Origin: Bacillota bacterium
GTDB taxonomy: Bacteria > Sysuimicrobiota > Sysuimicrobiia > Sysuimicrobiales > Segetimicrobiaceae
Assembly: GCA_021324975.1 (NCBI GenBank)
Contig: JAJPIA010000030.1
Span: 58,840 to 122,839, forward strand
DNA: 64,000 bases
Direction of reading: 5' to 3'
Under the pieces are notes generated by a model, which searched no databases, was not told the origin of the DNA, and was given only the letters and a program-made list of their open reading frames with translations. A program made the translations under genes and the position numbers. Shown here piece after piece: positions 42,612 through 51,145 of this stretch. The first letter of the stretch is position 1. Every line of letters starts with the position of its first letter.

Positions 42612-44762
42612 CTATCGCGTGATGATGACGCTGCCGCTTTGATGCACCGTCGCCGTCTGCCCGGGATACACGACGGTCGTGGTGTCCGCCTGGTCGAGGA
42701 TCGCCGGTCCGGCGATGCTCGCGCCAGCGGGCAACGCAAACCGATCGTACACCGGCGCCTCGGCGTAGCCGCGCTCGGCAAAGTACATGCGACGCGCGCC
42801 CAGCGGCGTGACCCGATGTCCCGCGGTCCGTGCGTCGGCGTCCGCCGGGGGAGCCGGAAGCGGGTAGACGTGAACGCCCCTGAGGCCGACAAACTCGACC
42901 TCGCTCTCGTCGCTGTGGTGGCCATAGTATCGATCGTGCAGCTCGTGAAATCTCCGCCGCAACTCCACAACGGCCGCGTCGTCGACCGGTCCCCCGGGCA
43001 GCGGCACACTGAGCTCGTACGACTGCCCGACGTATCGCATCTCCGCGTACCGCAGCACGGAGACCTCCGCCGCAGCGACGCCCTCCACGCGCATGCGCTC
43101 CGCGCATCCCGCATCGATCTCCGCGAACAGCGCCGCGAGCTCGGCGGACGACGCGCGGTGAAAGGGCCGCGGGTACGGCCTGAACAGCTCGTGCCGGATG
43201 TCGGCCATGAGCAGGCCGTACGCGGATGCGACGCCCGGCCGCGGGGGCACGACCACGGCCTTCGCATCCAAGAGATCCGCCAACCGGCCGGCGTGCACCG
43301 GTCCCGCACCGCCCATGGCCACGAGCGCGATGCCCCGGAGATCGTATCCCCGGCGTACCGACACCAACCGCACCGCTTCCGCCATCTGCGTATTGACGAT
43401 GTCGTGAATCCCGGAGGCCGCGTGCGGGACGTCCATCCCCAACGGGCCGGCGATCCGCCGCGCGATCGCTTCGTGGGACCGGTCGGGGTAGAGGGGAAAC
43501 CCGCCGCCCGCGTAGGTCTCGGGGTTCAAGTATCCGAGCACCAGGCCGGCGTCCGTCACGGTCGGCTCTGTTCCACCCTTGCCGTAACACGCGGGGCCCG
43601 GCACCGCGCCCGCGCTCACGGGACCCACCTTGAGCCCGCCCGCCGGATCGAGAAACGCGATGCTCCCCCCGCCTGCGCCGATCGTGTGCACGTCCACCAT
43701 GGGCACCCGCAGCGGATACTTGCCGAGCCGTCCCTCCGCGCTGGTCTCGATCCGGCCTGCCCTGACCAAGGCCACGTCGAAGCTCGTGCCCCCCATGTCG
43801 AGGGTCACGAGCTCATCGAATCCCGCGGCGCGGCCCGCCGCCGCACCGGCCACCACGCCCGCGGCCGGCCCCGAGAGCATGGTGCCGACGGGACGCTCGA
43901 CCGCGGGCCCGGCCGCCGAGATGCCGCCGTGCGACTGCATGATCTGGAACGGGCATTGAAACCCGCGGCCGCCCAGCTCCCCCTCGAGGTCGCTCAGGTA
44001 GGAGGCCACGGCGGGCCGCAGGTAGGCGTCGAACGCGGTGACGACGAGGCGCTCGTACTCCCGGAACTTGGGATCCACGCTCGAGGATATCGAGACCGGC
44101 AGGCCGGGGAAGTGCTCCCGGATGAGAGCCTCCGTACGCTGCTCGTGCTCCGGGCGGAGGAACGAGAACAAGTAGCAGACCGCGATCGACTCCACGCGGT
44201 GCACATCGCGGAGCCGGCGCACCTCGCGGACGACCGCGTCCTCGTCCAGCGGCTCCAGCACGGTGCCGGACGCATCCACGCGCTCGGGGATCCCCGCAAT
44301 GCGCCGGCGGGGGGCCAGAAACAGCGGCTCCTCCGGGTCCATCATGAGATCGTACATGTCGGATCGCTTTGTGCGCCCGATCGCGAGGATGTCTTCGAAG
44401 CCCCGCGTCGTCAGGAGACCGAGGGTCGCGCCCTTGTGCTCCAGCACCGCGTTCGTGCCGATCGTCGTACCGTGCACGATGCGTTCCACGGAGCCGGGGT
44501 CGTATCCGGCGCTCGCGACGATCCGCTGCAACCCGTCGAGGAACGCCGCTCCAGGACGCTCCGGCCGGGACGGCACCTTGAGCGCGTACAGCCGGTTCCG
44601 CGCGCGGTCCGCGGCCACCACGTCCGTGAACGTCCCGCCGGTGTCGATCCCGACGACCAGGCAAGGCGTGTGTGGGCTCGCCGCGCCGCCTCCCTCCGCG
44701 GCGTCTCCAGGTCGCCGCCGGCCGCGTCCAGCCACGGCGTCAGCGCGCGACACAGAGCTCAT
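42612..44762 (-). CDS. hyuA: Hydantoinase/oxoprolinase subunit A (HyuA family)
   Basis: 716-residue subunit. Motifs: VVGIDTGGTFTDVVAAD, LVTLDMGGTSFDVALV, IGAGGGSIAFLDPAGG and VAMGGAGPVHAGRLA, in family order. The start at 44762 overlaps the M24 stop by 23 bases; a GTG at 44735 just after that stop is an alternative that removes nine residues and leaves the core intact. The N-terminal 30 residues are Arg/Gly-rich and may not be real. The matching subunit B is not adjacent: it lies 1.1 kb upstream, beyond the M24 gene. Still, the B-M24-A-DadA order is tight enough for one operon. Confidence 0.92.
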   Translation of the reverse strand: MSSVSRADAVAGRGRRRPGDAAEGGGAASPHTPCLVVGIDTGGTFTDVVAADRARNRLYALKVPSRPERPGAAFLDGLQRIVASAGYDPGSVERIVHGTTIGTNAVLEHKGATLGLLTTRGFEDILAIGRTKRSDMYDLMMDPEEPLFLAPRRRIAGIPERVDASGTVLEPLDEDAVVREVRRLRDVHRVESIAVCYLFSFLRPEHEQRTEALIREHFPGLPVSISSSVDPKFREYERLVVTAFDAYLRPAVASYLSDLEGELGGRGFQCPFQIMQSHGGISAAGPAVERPVGTMLSGPAAGVVAGAAAGRAAGFDELVTLDMGGTSFDVALVRAGRIETSAEGRLGKYPLRVPMVDVHTIGAGGGSIAFLDPAGGLKVGPVSAGAVPGPACYGKGGTEPTVTDAGLVLGYLNPETYAGGGFPLYPDRSHEAIARRIAGPLGMDVPHAASGIHDIVNTQMAEAVRLVSVRRGYDLRGIALVAMGGAGPVHAGRLADLLDAKAVVVPPRPGVASAYGLLMADIRHELFRPYPRPFHRASSAELAALFAEIDAGCAERMRVEGVAAAEVSVLRYAEMRYVGQSYELSVPLPGGPVDDAAVVELRRRFHELHDRYYGHHSDESEVEFVGLRGVHVYPLPAPPADADARTAGHRVTPLGARRMYFAERGYAEAPVYDRFALPAGASIAGPAILDQADTTTVVYPGQTATVHQSGSVIITR

Positions 44763-45840
44763 GCGTCGCGCCGTTCAGGCGCTCGGCGCCGCGGTCGGTG
44801 ACCACCACCGTGTCCTCGATCCGCACCCCAAATCTGCCAGGGAGGTACACGCCCGGCTCCACGCTGAACACCATGCCCTCCGACAGCGCTTCGCCGTTGC
44901 CGCCCACAATGTAGGGAGGCTCGTGGATCTCCAGGCCGAGCCCGTGCCCCGTCCGATGAATGAAGAATGGCCCGTACCCCGCCGATGCGATGGCCTCGCG
45001 CGCCACGCGGTCGATCTCCTCGGCCGCGATACCGGCCCGGACGGCGCGAAACGCGCGGTCCTGGGCGTCCCGGACGACGTCGTACACGCGCCGGAACTCG
45101 TCCGACGGCGGCCCGATGTGCAGCGTACGGGTGAGATCGGAGGGGTAGTTGGCGTAGGTGCCGCCGAAGTCCACGCAGACGGCGTCGCCGGGACGCAGGA
45201 CGCGGTCGCTGAGCGTATGATGCGGTGAGGCGGAGTGCTCCCCGGACGCGACGCTGCAGATGTAGCTCCACTTCCAGGCCAGCCCCGCCGCCCTGAGGTG
45301 CCGCCCGATCAGGTCCGCCACGTCGATCTCGGTGAGCCCGGCCAGCGCTTCCGCACGAAGCTGGTCGAACACGACGTCCGTCCGGCGGGCGGCCTCCCGA
45401 AGCGCGGCCACCTCCTCCGGCTCCTTGCGCCGGCGAAGGTGCGCCATGAGCGCGCCCGCCGGTTGCAGGCTCGCCTCCGGCAGCACGCGCTGCAACGTCA
45501 GCACGAAGCTCGCCCGCATGACATCCGCGACGGCGATCCGGCGCGGCCCGGCGCCCACGCCGGCCCGCACGATCGTCCACGGGTCATCGGTATCGCTCCA
45601 CGCTCGCACCTCGAGGTCGGGCGACGAGGCCCGCGCCTTGTCGGCTTCGAGCTGGGGGACCACGAAGAACGGCGTGCCCGCCCGCGGCAGAACGAGGAGC
45701 GTCGGGCGCTCGAAATTGAGCGCGTTGTAGCCGGCGAGATACACGAGATCTGCCGAGGGGCTCAGGATCAGGTGGTCGATCCCGCGGCGCTCCATCTCGG
45801 ACTGCGCGTTGCGCCGTCGACGAGCATAGTCCAGCGGCAT
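44740..45840 (-). CDS. M24-family metallopeptidase (Xaa-Pro dipeptidase-like)
   Basis: 366-residue enzyme with a creatinase-like N-terminal domain and a pita-bread catalytic domain. All five metal ligands of active M24 peptidases are visible: Asp in CVDFGGTY, Asp in SDLTRT, His in RTGHGLGLEIHEPP, Glu in FSVEPGVYLPG and Glu in VRIEDTVVVT. Creatinases lack these, so a proline-type dipeptidase or aminopeptidase is the better reading. The start at 45840 (MPLDYARRRR) has GGAGGGAG upstream; longer readings are shadows of the HyuB gene. Sitting between HyuB and HyuA, it probably cleaves an imported or ring-opened peptide-like intermediate. Confidence 0.92.
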   Translation of the reverse strand: MPLDYARRRRNAQSEMERRGIDHLILSPSADLVYLAGYNALNFERPTLLVLPRAGTPFFVVPQLEADKARASSPDLEVRAWSDTDDPWTIVRAGVGAGPRRIAVADVMRASFVLTLQRVLPEASLQPAGALMAHLRRRKEPEEVAALREAARRTDVVFDQLRAEALAGLTEIDVADLIGRHLRAAGLAWKWSYICSVASGEHSASPHHTLSDRVLRPGDAVCVDFGGTYANYPSDLTRTLHIGPPSDEFRRVYDVVRDAQDRAFRAVRAGIAAEEIDRVAREAIASAGYGPFFIHRTGHGLGLEIHEPPYIVGGNGEALSEGMVFSVEPGVYLPGRFGVRIEDTVVVTDRGAERLNGATHELCVAR

Positions 45841-45883
45841 CCCTAGGAGCTCCCTCCGGCGCGGCGAGTGAAGCCGGGCGCGT

Positions 45884-47677
45884 TCACACGGCGTCGCCGC
45901 CCCGGTCGTCGCGCGCACGAGATCGCAGCGCGTCCGTCGCGGCATGATCGACCTGCCGGCCGGCCCCGTCGAAGACCACCCCGTACTCCCGGCGCGCCGC
46001 TTCCTCGGACACGCGGCCGTCCAACACGTCCTCCAGCACCCGCGCGGGATCCCGACGCAGGGGATCGCCGTAGCCGCCGCCGCCCGTCGTGTAGATGACG
46101 AGGGTGTCGCCCTCGTCAAGATGCGATAGGGTCTTGGACGGGAACTCCTCCACCGCTCCCCCGCCGCGGCGCACGAGCGTGCGGCACATCGGCGCCGGTT
46201 TGCCGCCACGCAGGCCCCAGGGATGAAAATTGAAGCGATCCCGCCGGTGCGAGAGCACGACGCGGTCGCCGCCCCAGCGGCACACCGCGACGTAGCCGAG
46301 GCCGCCGCGGTGCTCTCCGGGTCCTCCCGAGTCGGTCCACAGCTGCAGGCGCTCGAACCGTATAGGATACGACATCTCACCGGCTTCGATGGGCAGGTTG
46401 GTGCAGTTGTTGATGTCCGTCTCCACCACGTCGACCCCGTCCTTGGTCGAGCGGCCGCCCATGCCGCCGGAGAAGGGCACGCCGATGAAGCACACAAACT
46501 GCTTGCCCGTCGCGCGGTCCCGCCCGCCGATGTACATCGTCGCCACCTGCCCGTTCGAGGCGGCCGGGATCCGGTCCGGCAGCGCCTGCGCGAGGGCCCC
46601 GAACAGCACGTCGACGATGCGCTTGCCCGTGTACGACCGGCACCCCACGGGCGCCGGCGGCAGGGGGTTCACCAGGGTCCCCTCCGGCGCGAAGATCTCG
46701 ACGGGCCGATAGCACCCCTGGTTGTTCGGGATATGGGAACCGGTGATCGCCCGCACGACGTAATACACGGATGCCAGGGTGGCCGCGGGCACGGCGTTGA
46801 TCGGACCCCTGGCCTGGGCATCGGTGCCCGTGAAATCCACGCGGAACGACGACCCGCGGATCGACACGGTGGCGCGGATGCGCAGCGGCCGGTGGAGGTC
46901 CACCCCATCGTGGTCGACGTAGTCCTCGAACGTGTAGGCGCCGTCCGGCACGGCCTCCATCGCCAGGCGCGTGAGCCGTTCCGCGTAGTCCAGCAGCTCG
47001 CCGAACACGCGCAGCAGCACGCCGGCGCCGTATTCTTGAAACAGCGCCTCCATGCGCCGCCGGCCGATCTGGCAGGCGGCGATCTGGGCGCGGAGGTCCC
47101 CGAGCAGGGTATCCGGCACGCGCGTGTTCAGCCGGAGGATGTCCCAGACATCCTCGTTGGGACGACCCCCCGCGTACAGCCGGACCGGCGGCAGCCGGAG
47201 GCCTTCCGCGAAGATCTCCGTGACGTTCGGGGGCGTGCTGCCGGGCGCCGAGCCGCCGATGTCCTGATGGTGGGCCATCGTGACGCTCAGCGCCACCACG
47301 TCGCCGTCCCAAAAGACCGGGACGACGACCGTGATGTCCGGCAGATGAGTGCCGCCCTCGTACGCTTCGTTGAAGCCGTAGATGTCGCCGGGCCGCATCG
47401 CCGATGGGGGAAACGACTCGAGGATCCTCCGCACCGCCGGGATCATGGTGCCGAGGTGCCCGGGCAGCGCCGCCGCCTGCGCCAGCGTGTTCCCCGCCCG
47501 ATCGAACAGCGCCGAGGACGCGTCCATCGCCTCCTTGACGATGCTCGAGAACGCGCTCCGGCACAGCACCGTTTCCATCTCGTCGGCGATCGACTGCAGC
47601 CGCTGGTTGACGACTTCCAGGGTGACGGGGTCCACCCCGCGCGCGACGCCGGCGTCCGCCGGTCCCGGCGGGGTCAC
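45884..47677 (-). CDS. hyuB: Hydantoinase/oxoprolinase subunit B (HyuB family)
   Basis: 597-residue subunit. The GTG start at 47677 overlaps the stop of the binding-protein gene as GTGA; the much longer in-frame reading to 48676 is a shadow of that gene. Motifs: LQSIADEMETVLCRSAFSS, GDIYGFNEAYEGGTHLPDI (equivalent of NDPFxGGTHxxD), VDFTGTDAQARGPINA, and the Gly-rich YTTGGGGYGDPLRRD. A C-terminal extension past the Gly motif (ARVLEDVLDGRVSEEAARREYGV) is typical of one HyuB branch. Its partner A subunit is at 42612, beyond the M24 gene. Confidence 0.92.
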   Translation of the reverse strand: MTPPGPADAGVARGVDPVTLEVVNQRLQSIADEMETVLCRSAFSSIVKEAMDASSALFDRAGNTLAQAAALPGHLGTMIPAVRRILESFPPSAMRPGDIYGFNEAYEGGTHLPDITVVVPVFWDGDVVALSVTMAHHQDIGGSAPGSTPPNVTEIFAEGLRLPPVRLYAGGRPNEDVWDILRLNTRVPDTLLGDLRAQIAACQIGRRRMEALFQEYGAGVLLRVFGELLDYAERLTRLAMEAVPDGAYTFEDYVDHDGVDLHRPLRIRATVSIRGSSFRVDFTGTDAQARGPINAVPAATLASVYYVVRAITGSHIPNNQGCYRPVEIFAPEGTLVNPLPPAPVGCRSYTGKRIVDVLFGALAQALPDRIPAASNGQVATMYIGGRDRATGKQFVCFIGVPFSGGMGGRSTKDGVDVVETDINNCTNLPIEAGEMSYPIRFERLQLWTDSGGPGEHRGGLGYVAVCRWGGDRVVLSHRRDRFNFHPWGLRGGKPAPMCRTLVRRGGGAVEEFPSKTLSHLDEGDTLVIYTTGGGGYGDPLRRDPARVLEDVLDGRVSEEAARREYGVVFDGAGRQVDHAATDALRSRARDDRGGDAV

Positions 47678-49284
47678 TTTTGGAGCCACACCGGCCCGAC
47701 CGGAAGGACATACTCGACCGGATGCGGGACGAATCCCTTCACGTAGGAATGGGCGACCGCGATGTTGTTCATGTTGTAGATGGGGAAGTACGGGAGGTCC
47801 CGAGCCAGCATCTGTTGTGCCTGCGCGTACAGGGTCTTTCGCTCCGCCGGGTTCACGCTTGTGCGCGCCTGATCGACGACCTTGTCGTACGCCGGGTTGA
47901 AGTACCGGAACGCGTTCCACCCGCGGGGCGGGGCCTGGTCGGACCGCCCCGTCGTGACGAGCGTGTGATCCGCGTCGCCCGTGATGTTGCCCCACGCCGA
48001 GAGCATCAGGTGCACGGTGAGCGTCGGCGCGCGCAGGGCGCTGAAGACCACCGCGTACTCCGGGATCTGCAGGTCGACCCGGATCCCGATATCGTGCATC
48101 TGCGCTTGGAAGGCCTGGGAGATCTCGGCGTCCTTGGGGTACCGACCGCGCGAGCTCATCATGGTGAGCGTCAGCGGCACGCCGCCCCGCTCCAGCACCC
48201 CGCCCTGGCCGGGCTTGAACCCGGCCTGCTCCAGCAACGCGGCGGCGCGCTTCACGTCGTGCGGGTAGAGCTTGTCCAGATGCACGGGGGCGTACCCGAA
48301 GATATTCGGCGCCATCATATCGTTGGCCAGGACGCCCGCGGGGCCGACGATGTTGTCCACGATGGACTTCCGGTCGGTCGCCAGCATCAGCGCGCGCCGC
48401 ACGCGCACGTCGTCCATCGGCGGCTGGGTGAGCGTGCACGCGATGAACACCGTGCGCGTCCCGGTCGTGCTGTACACGATGTAGTTCGGATCGCGCTGCA
48501 ACGCGGGGAGCGCCGTCAGCGGCGGGAGCAGCACCATATCCACTTCTCCCGTCCGCAACGCGATCACCCGGGCTTCTTCCTCGGGAATGATCCGGAACAC
48601 GATACGATCGAGGTAGGCCTTGGGACCCCAATACGCGTCGTTGCGCTCGAGCGTGATGTGGTCGTTCGGCACCCACTCCACGAACTTGAAGGGGCCGGTG
48701 CCGACCGGATGCCGTCCGAACGCATCGCCCTGCTTCCGCACGGCGTCCGGACTCACCATGCCGCCGTGCACCACCGCCATGCTCAGGAGCAGCGGAGCGA
48801 ACGGTTCGGTCGACTCCACATCGACGGTGTAGTCATCCACCACGGTTGCGCCCTTGATGGGTCCGGCGAAGCTGGCCCAGATCCCGGGGCTCTTGGCGTT
48901 GAACGTACGATCGAAGGTAAACTTTATGGCCGCCGCATTGCACGGCGTGCCATCGTGGAACCGCACGTCCCGGCGCAGGAAAAACCGGACCTTCGAAGGC
49001 GACAGGACACGCCAGCTCGAGGCGAGCCCGGGTTGGACCTTCATCGCGGGGCTGAGCGTGACGAGCGAATCGTAGATCAGCCCGTACACCCAGGCGCCGG
49101 GCGCGCTGCTGTCGCGATACGGATCGAGCGAAATGGAGTCGACCGGGCGGGCGATCGTCAGGGTGCCGCCCCGGACCGGCGCGGACTCGCCCGCCGTCCA
49201 CGGCAGCATCGAGAACGACGCGCCGGCGAGGGCGAACGAGGATTGTCGCAGGAAGCGACGCCGCGTCAACCGATCTCCCAGCAT
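47674..49284 (-). CDS. ABC transporter substrate-binding protein, family 5 (DppA-like)
   Basis: 536-residue exported receptor. GGAGGTGA precedes the start at 49284; the ATG at 49305 is rejected because it falls inside an inverted repeat. The leader has a Tat-like pair (LTRRRFLRQSSFALAG). Landmarks: DSISLDPYRDSSAPG, KVRFFLRRDVRFHDGTPC, VGTGPFKFVEWVPNDHITLERN, and DVRVRRALMLATDR. It lies between the GntR-type regulator and a HyuB gene, with a DppB permease further upstream in the same operon. No DppC or ATPase is present in the operon. Confidence 0.92.
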   Translation of the reverse strand: MLGDRLTRRRFLRQSSFALAGASFSMLPWTAGESAPVRGGTLTIARPVDSISLDPYRDSSAPGAWVYGLIYDSLVTLSPAMKVQPGLASSWRVLSPSKVRFFLRRDVRFHDGTPCNAAAIKFTFDRTFNAKSPGIWASFAGPIKGATVVDDYTVDVESTEPFAPLLLSMAVVHGGMVSPDAVRKQGDAFGRHPVGTGPFKFVEWVPNDHITLERNDAYWGPKAYLDRIVFRIIPEEEARVIALRTGEVDMVLLPPLTALPALQRDPNYIVYSTTGTRTVFIACTLTQPPMDDVRVRRALMLATDRKSIVDNIVGPAGVLANDMMAPNIFGYAPVHLDKLYPHDVKRAAALLEQAGFKPGQGGVLERGGVPLTLTMMSSRGRYPKDAEISQAFQAQMHDIGIRVDLQIPEYAVVFSALRAPTLTVHLMLSAWGNITGDADHTLVTTGRSDQAPPRGWNAFRYFNPAYDKVVDQARTSVNPAERKTLYAQAQQMLARDLPYFPIYNMNNIAVAHSYVKGFVPHPVEYVLPVGPVWLQK

Positions 49285-49302
49285 CTCCGCATCACCTCCG
49301 CC

Positions 49303-49324
49303 CATTAATCATCTGTGATTAGTG
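49303..49324. promoter_or_regulatory. TAATCA-N4-TGATTA inverted repeat, probable operator
   Basis: Arms TAATCA and TGATTA separated by TCTG; with one mismatch each side the symmetry extends to CA...TG, giving 8 of 9 paired positions. The site lies about 20 bases before the DppA start at 49284 and 66 bases after the end of the GntR-type gene. It is a natural target for that regulator. Confidence 0.5.
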
Positions 49325-49390
49325 CCACGCGCCCCGTTTCCTTCTTTCCGCACCGCCCCGCGCAGTGCCGCCGCGGTCGCAGCGTCCACT

Positions 49391-50173
49391 TCAGCGCCCG
49401 CGGACCCCGCCGTCCGGCGACCACCGGCCCAGATATCGATTCAGATCCGCCGCAAGCGTCCGCAGATGCCGATCCATCGCCGCACGGGCGGCGTGCGGGT
49501 CGCGCGCTTTGAGCGCGGCCAGGATCCTGGCGTGATCCACGACCATACGGCTGCCCACGGCCGCCCTGATCGAGTTCACGATGAGGTTGTAGCGCCGGTG
49601 CTGCCGCAGCAGCGCGACCAGCGAGCACAGGACCTCGTTCCGAGACGCGCGGGCGATCTCCCGGTGAAACGCGATGTCCTCCTCCAACCCGGTCTCGCCC
49701 CGCGCGACGCCGGCGGCCTGCCGCGAGAGGATGCCGTCCATCTTGGCGATGGCGTTTGGAGAAACGTGGGTGGCGGCGAGCGCGGCGGCTTCTGCCTCGA
49801 TCACTCGGCGGGCGGCCAGGAGATCAAGCAGGTGCTTGCGGTCGCCCCGCCGCAGCGTGTCCAGCAGCGCGGCGCCGGAGACGCGCAGCCTGGCTTCCGC
49901 GTCGAACCGCTTGAGCGCGTGGCGCCCCCGATCGGTGAGCACCCGCCCCTCGATGCCGGCCTTGGCGACGAAGCCTTCGAACTCGAGCTCCTGCAGGCGC
50001 CGGCCCACGGTGGGCATGCTGATGAGCACGCCCTGCTTGCGGAGCAACAGGTTGATCGCGCCCTGGCCGATCGCGCCCGAGTGGGCGGCGATGATACGCA
50101 GGATGTCTTCGCGAAGATCCAGGCGCTCTTTCACTGGTGTTACCGCCTCCGCCTCAACCACGACCAAGCTCAC
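49391..50173 (-). CDS. Transcriptional regulator with winged-helix and FCD ligand domain (GntR/FadR-like)
   Basis: 260-residue regulator. The C-terminal 150 residues form an FCD effector domain (LLAARRVIEAEAAALAA, then DIAFHREIARASRN, then DHARILAALKARDPHAARAAMDRHL), whose Asp/His residues usually bind a metal and an organic acid. The N-terminal domain is unusual for GntR: LREDILRIIAAHSGAIGQGAINLL, then MPTVGRRLQELEFEGFV, resembling the winged helix seen in NrpR-like regulators, followed by an HALKRF linker. It lies inside a transporter/hydantoinase operon between DppB and DppA and probably controls it through the repeat at 49303. Confidence 0.85.
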   Translation of the reverse strand: MSLVVVEAEAVTPVKERLDLREDILRIIAAHSGAIGQGAINLLLRKQGVLISMPTVGRRLQELEFEGFVAKAGIEGRVLTDRGRHALKRFDAEARLRVSGAALLDTLRRGDRKHLLDLLAARRVIEAEAAALAATHVSPNAIAKMDGILSRQAAGVARGETGLEEDIAFHREIARASRNEVLCSLVALLRQHRRYNLIVNSIRAAVGSRMVVDHARILAALKARDPHAARAAMDRHLRTLAADLNRYLGRWSPDGGVRGR

Positions 50174-50227
50174 GTTGCAGTGTTTCTCCCATCCGCCAAC
50201 ACGCGGAGGTGGTGGCCGGATGACAGT

Positions 50228-51145
50228 CTATGAGTACCGAATACGCGGATCGGCAACCATGTAAACGACATCGGCCGTCAAATTGACCAGCACGAAGACA
50301 ATCGCGCTGAACAACACGATGGCCTGAACAAGCGGGAAGTCGCGGCCGCTGATGGCTTGCGCGGCGAGACGCCCCAGACCGGGCCAGGCGAATACGACCT
50401 CCGTCACCACGGCACCGCCCATCACGCTCCCCGCCTGCAGGCCCAACATGCTGATGACCGGCAGCCACGAGTTTCTAAGGACGTGGCGGATGATGATCCG
50501 GCGCGGCGCGAGCCCCTTTGCGCGGGCAGTGCGGACGTGGTCTTGCTGCAGCGAAGCGAGCACGCTGGTTCGCATCAACCGGATGACGATGGCGAGATAG
50601 TACGCGCCGAGCGTGACGGCGGGCAGCACGAGGTGCGCTCCCAAACCGAACCCGCCGGTCGGGAACCAGCCTCGCTGCACCGAAAAATAGAGTATGAGCA
50701 TCGGCCCCAGCCAGAACACCGGAATGGCCTGGCCAGCCAGCGCCAGGATGCGCGCCGCGTAGTCGACGGCGCCGCCGCGGTGCAGCGCCGCGTAGATGCC
50801 TATGACCACGCCCGCCACCGTGCTCCAGGTCAAGGCCGCGGCAGCCAGCGAGGCCGTTGCGGGAAGATGCTCGAGCATCAGCGGCACGGCGGGAAGATTG
50901 TACCGGATGGATGTCCCGAAATTTCCGTGCAGCGCCTTGATCGCATATTGCAGGTACTGCTCGGGCATGGGTTCGTCGAAGCCCAAGAGGTGCCGATAGC
51001 GCTGCATGTCCTGATACGAGGCGTCCGGCGGCAGCATCAGGGCGACCGGATCGCCGGCGAGGTGGAGGCTGGCAAACACGATCACCGACACGCCGACCAC
51101 GACGATGGCCGACTGGGCGAGCCTCCCGCCGAGATACCGGATCAC
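50228..51145 (-). CDS. ABC transporter permease, DppB type, without an adjacent DppC
   Basis: 305-residue permease. The GTG at 51145 overlaps the HyuB stop as GTGA. Landmarks: VIRYLGGRLAQSAIVVVGVSV, LHLAGDPVALML, HGNFGTSIRYNLPAVPLM, the EAA loop (DHVRTARAKGLAPRRIIIRHVLRN), and the DppB ending DVVYMVADPRIRYS. The next genes are a regulator and a binding protein rather than the expected DppC. A lone DppC occurs at 57656 on the other strand, so the two could form one channel although encoded apart (inference). Confidence 0.9.
   Translation of the reverse strand: MIRYLGGRLAQSAIVVVGVSVIVFASLHLAGDPVALMLPPDASYQDMQRYRHLLGFDEPMPEQYLQYAIKALHGNFGTSIRYNLPAVPLMLEHLPATASLAAAALTWSTVAGVVIGIYAALHRGGAVDYAARILALAGQAIPVFWLGPMLILYFSVQRGWFPTGGFGLGAHLVLPAVTLGAYYLAIVIRLMRTSVLASLQQDHVRTARAKGLAPRRIIIRHVLRNSWLPVISMLGLQAGSVMGGAVVTEVVFAWPGLGRLAAQAISGRDFPLVQAIVLFSAIVFVLVNLTADVVYMVADPRIRYS

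Noticed and set aside
42201..44801. 866-codon plus-strand frame opposite the DadA-like and HyuA genes
   Set aside because: Another antisense shadow: Arg/His-rich, spans the join of two real genes, no motif.
44740..45840. Reading the M24 protein as creatinase because of the hydantoinase context
   Set aside because: Creatinases lack the five metal ligands, and all five are present here, so an active metallopeptidase is the better call.
46377..47711. Alternative minus-strand frame inside the HyuB gene
   Set aside because: The HyuB frame has every family motif; this overlapping frame has none and is Arg/Gly/Pro-rich.
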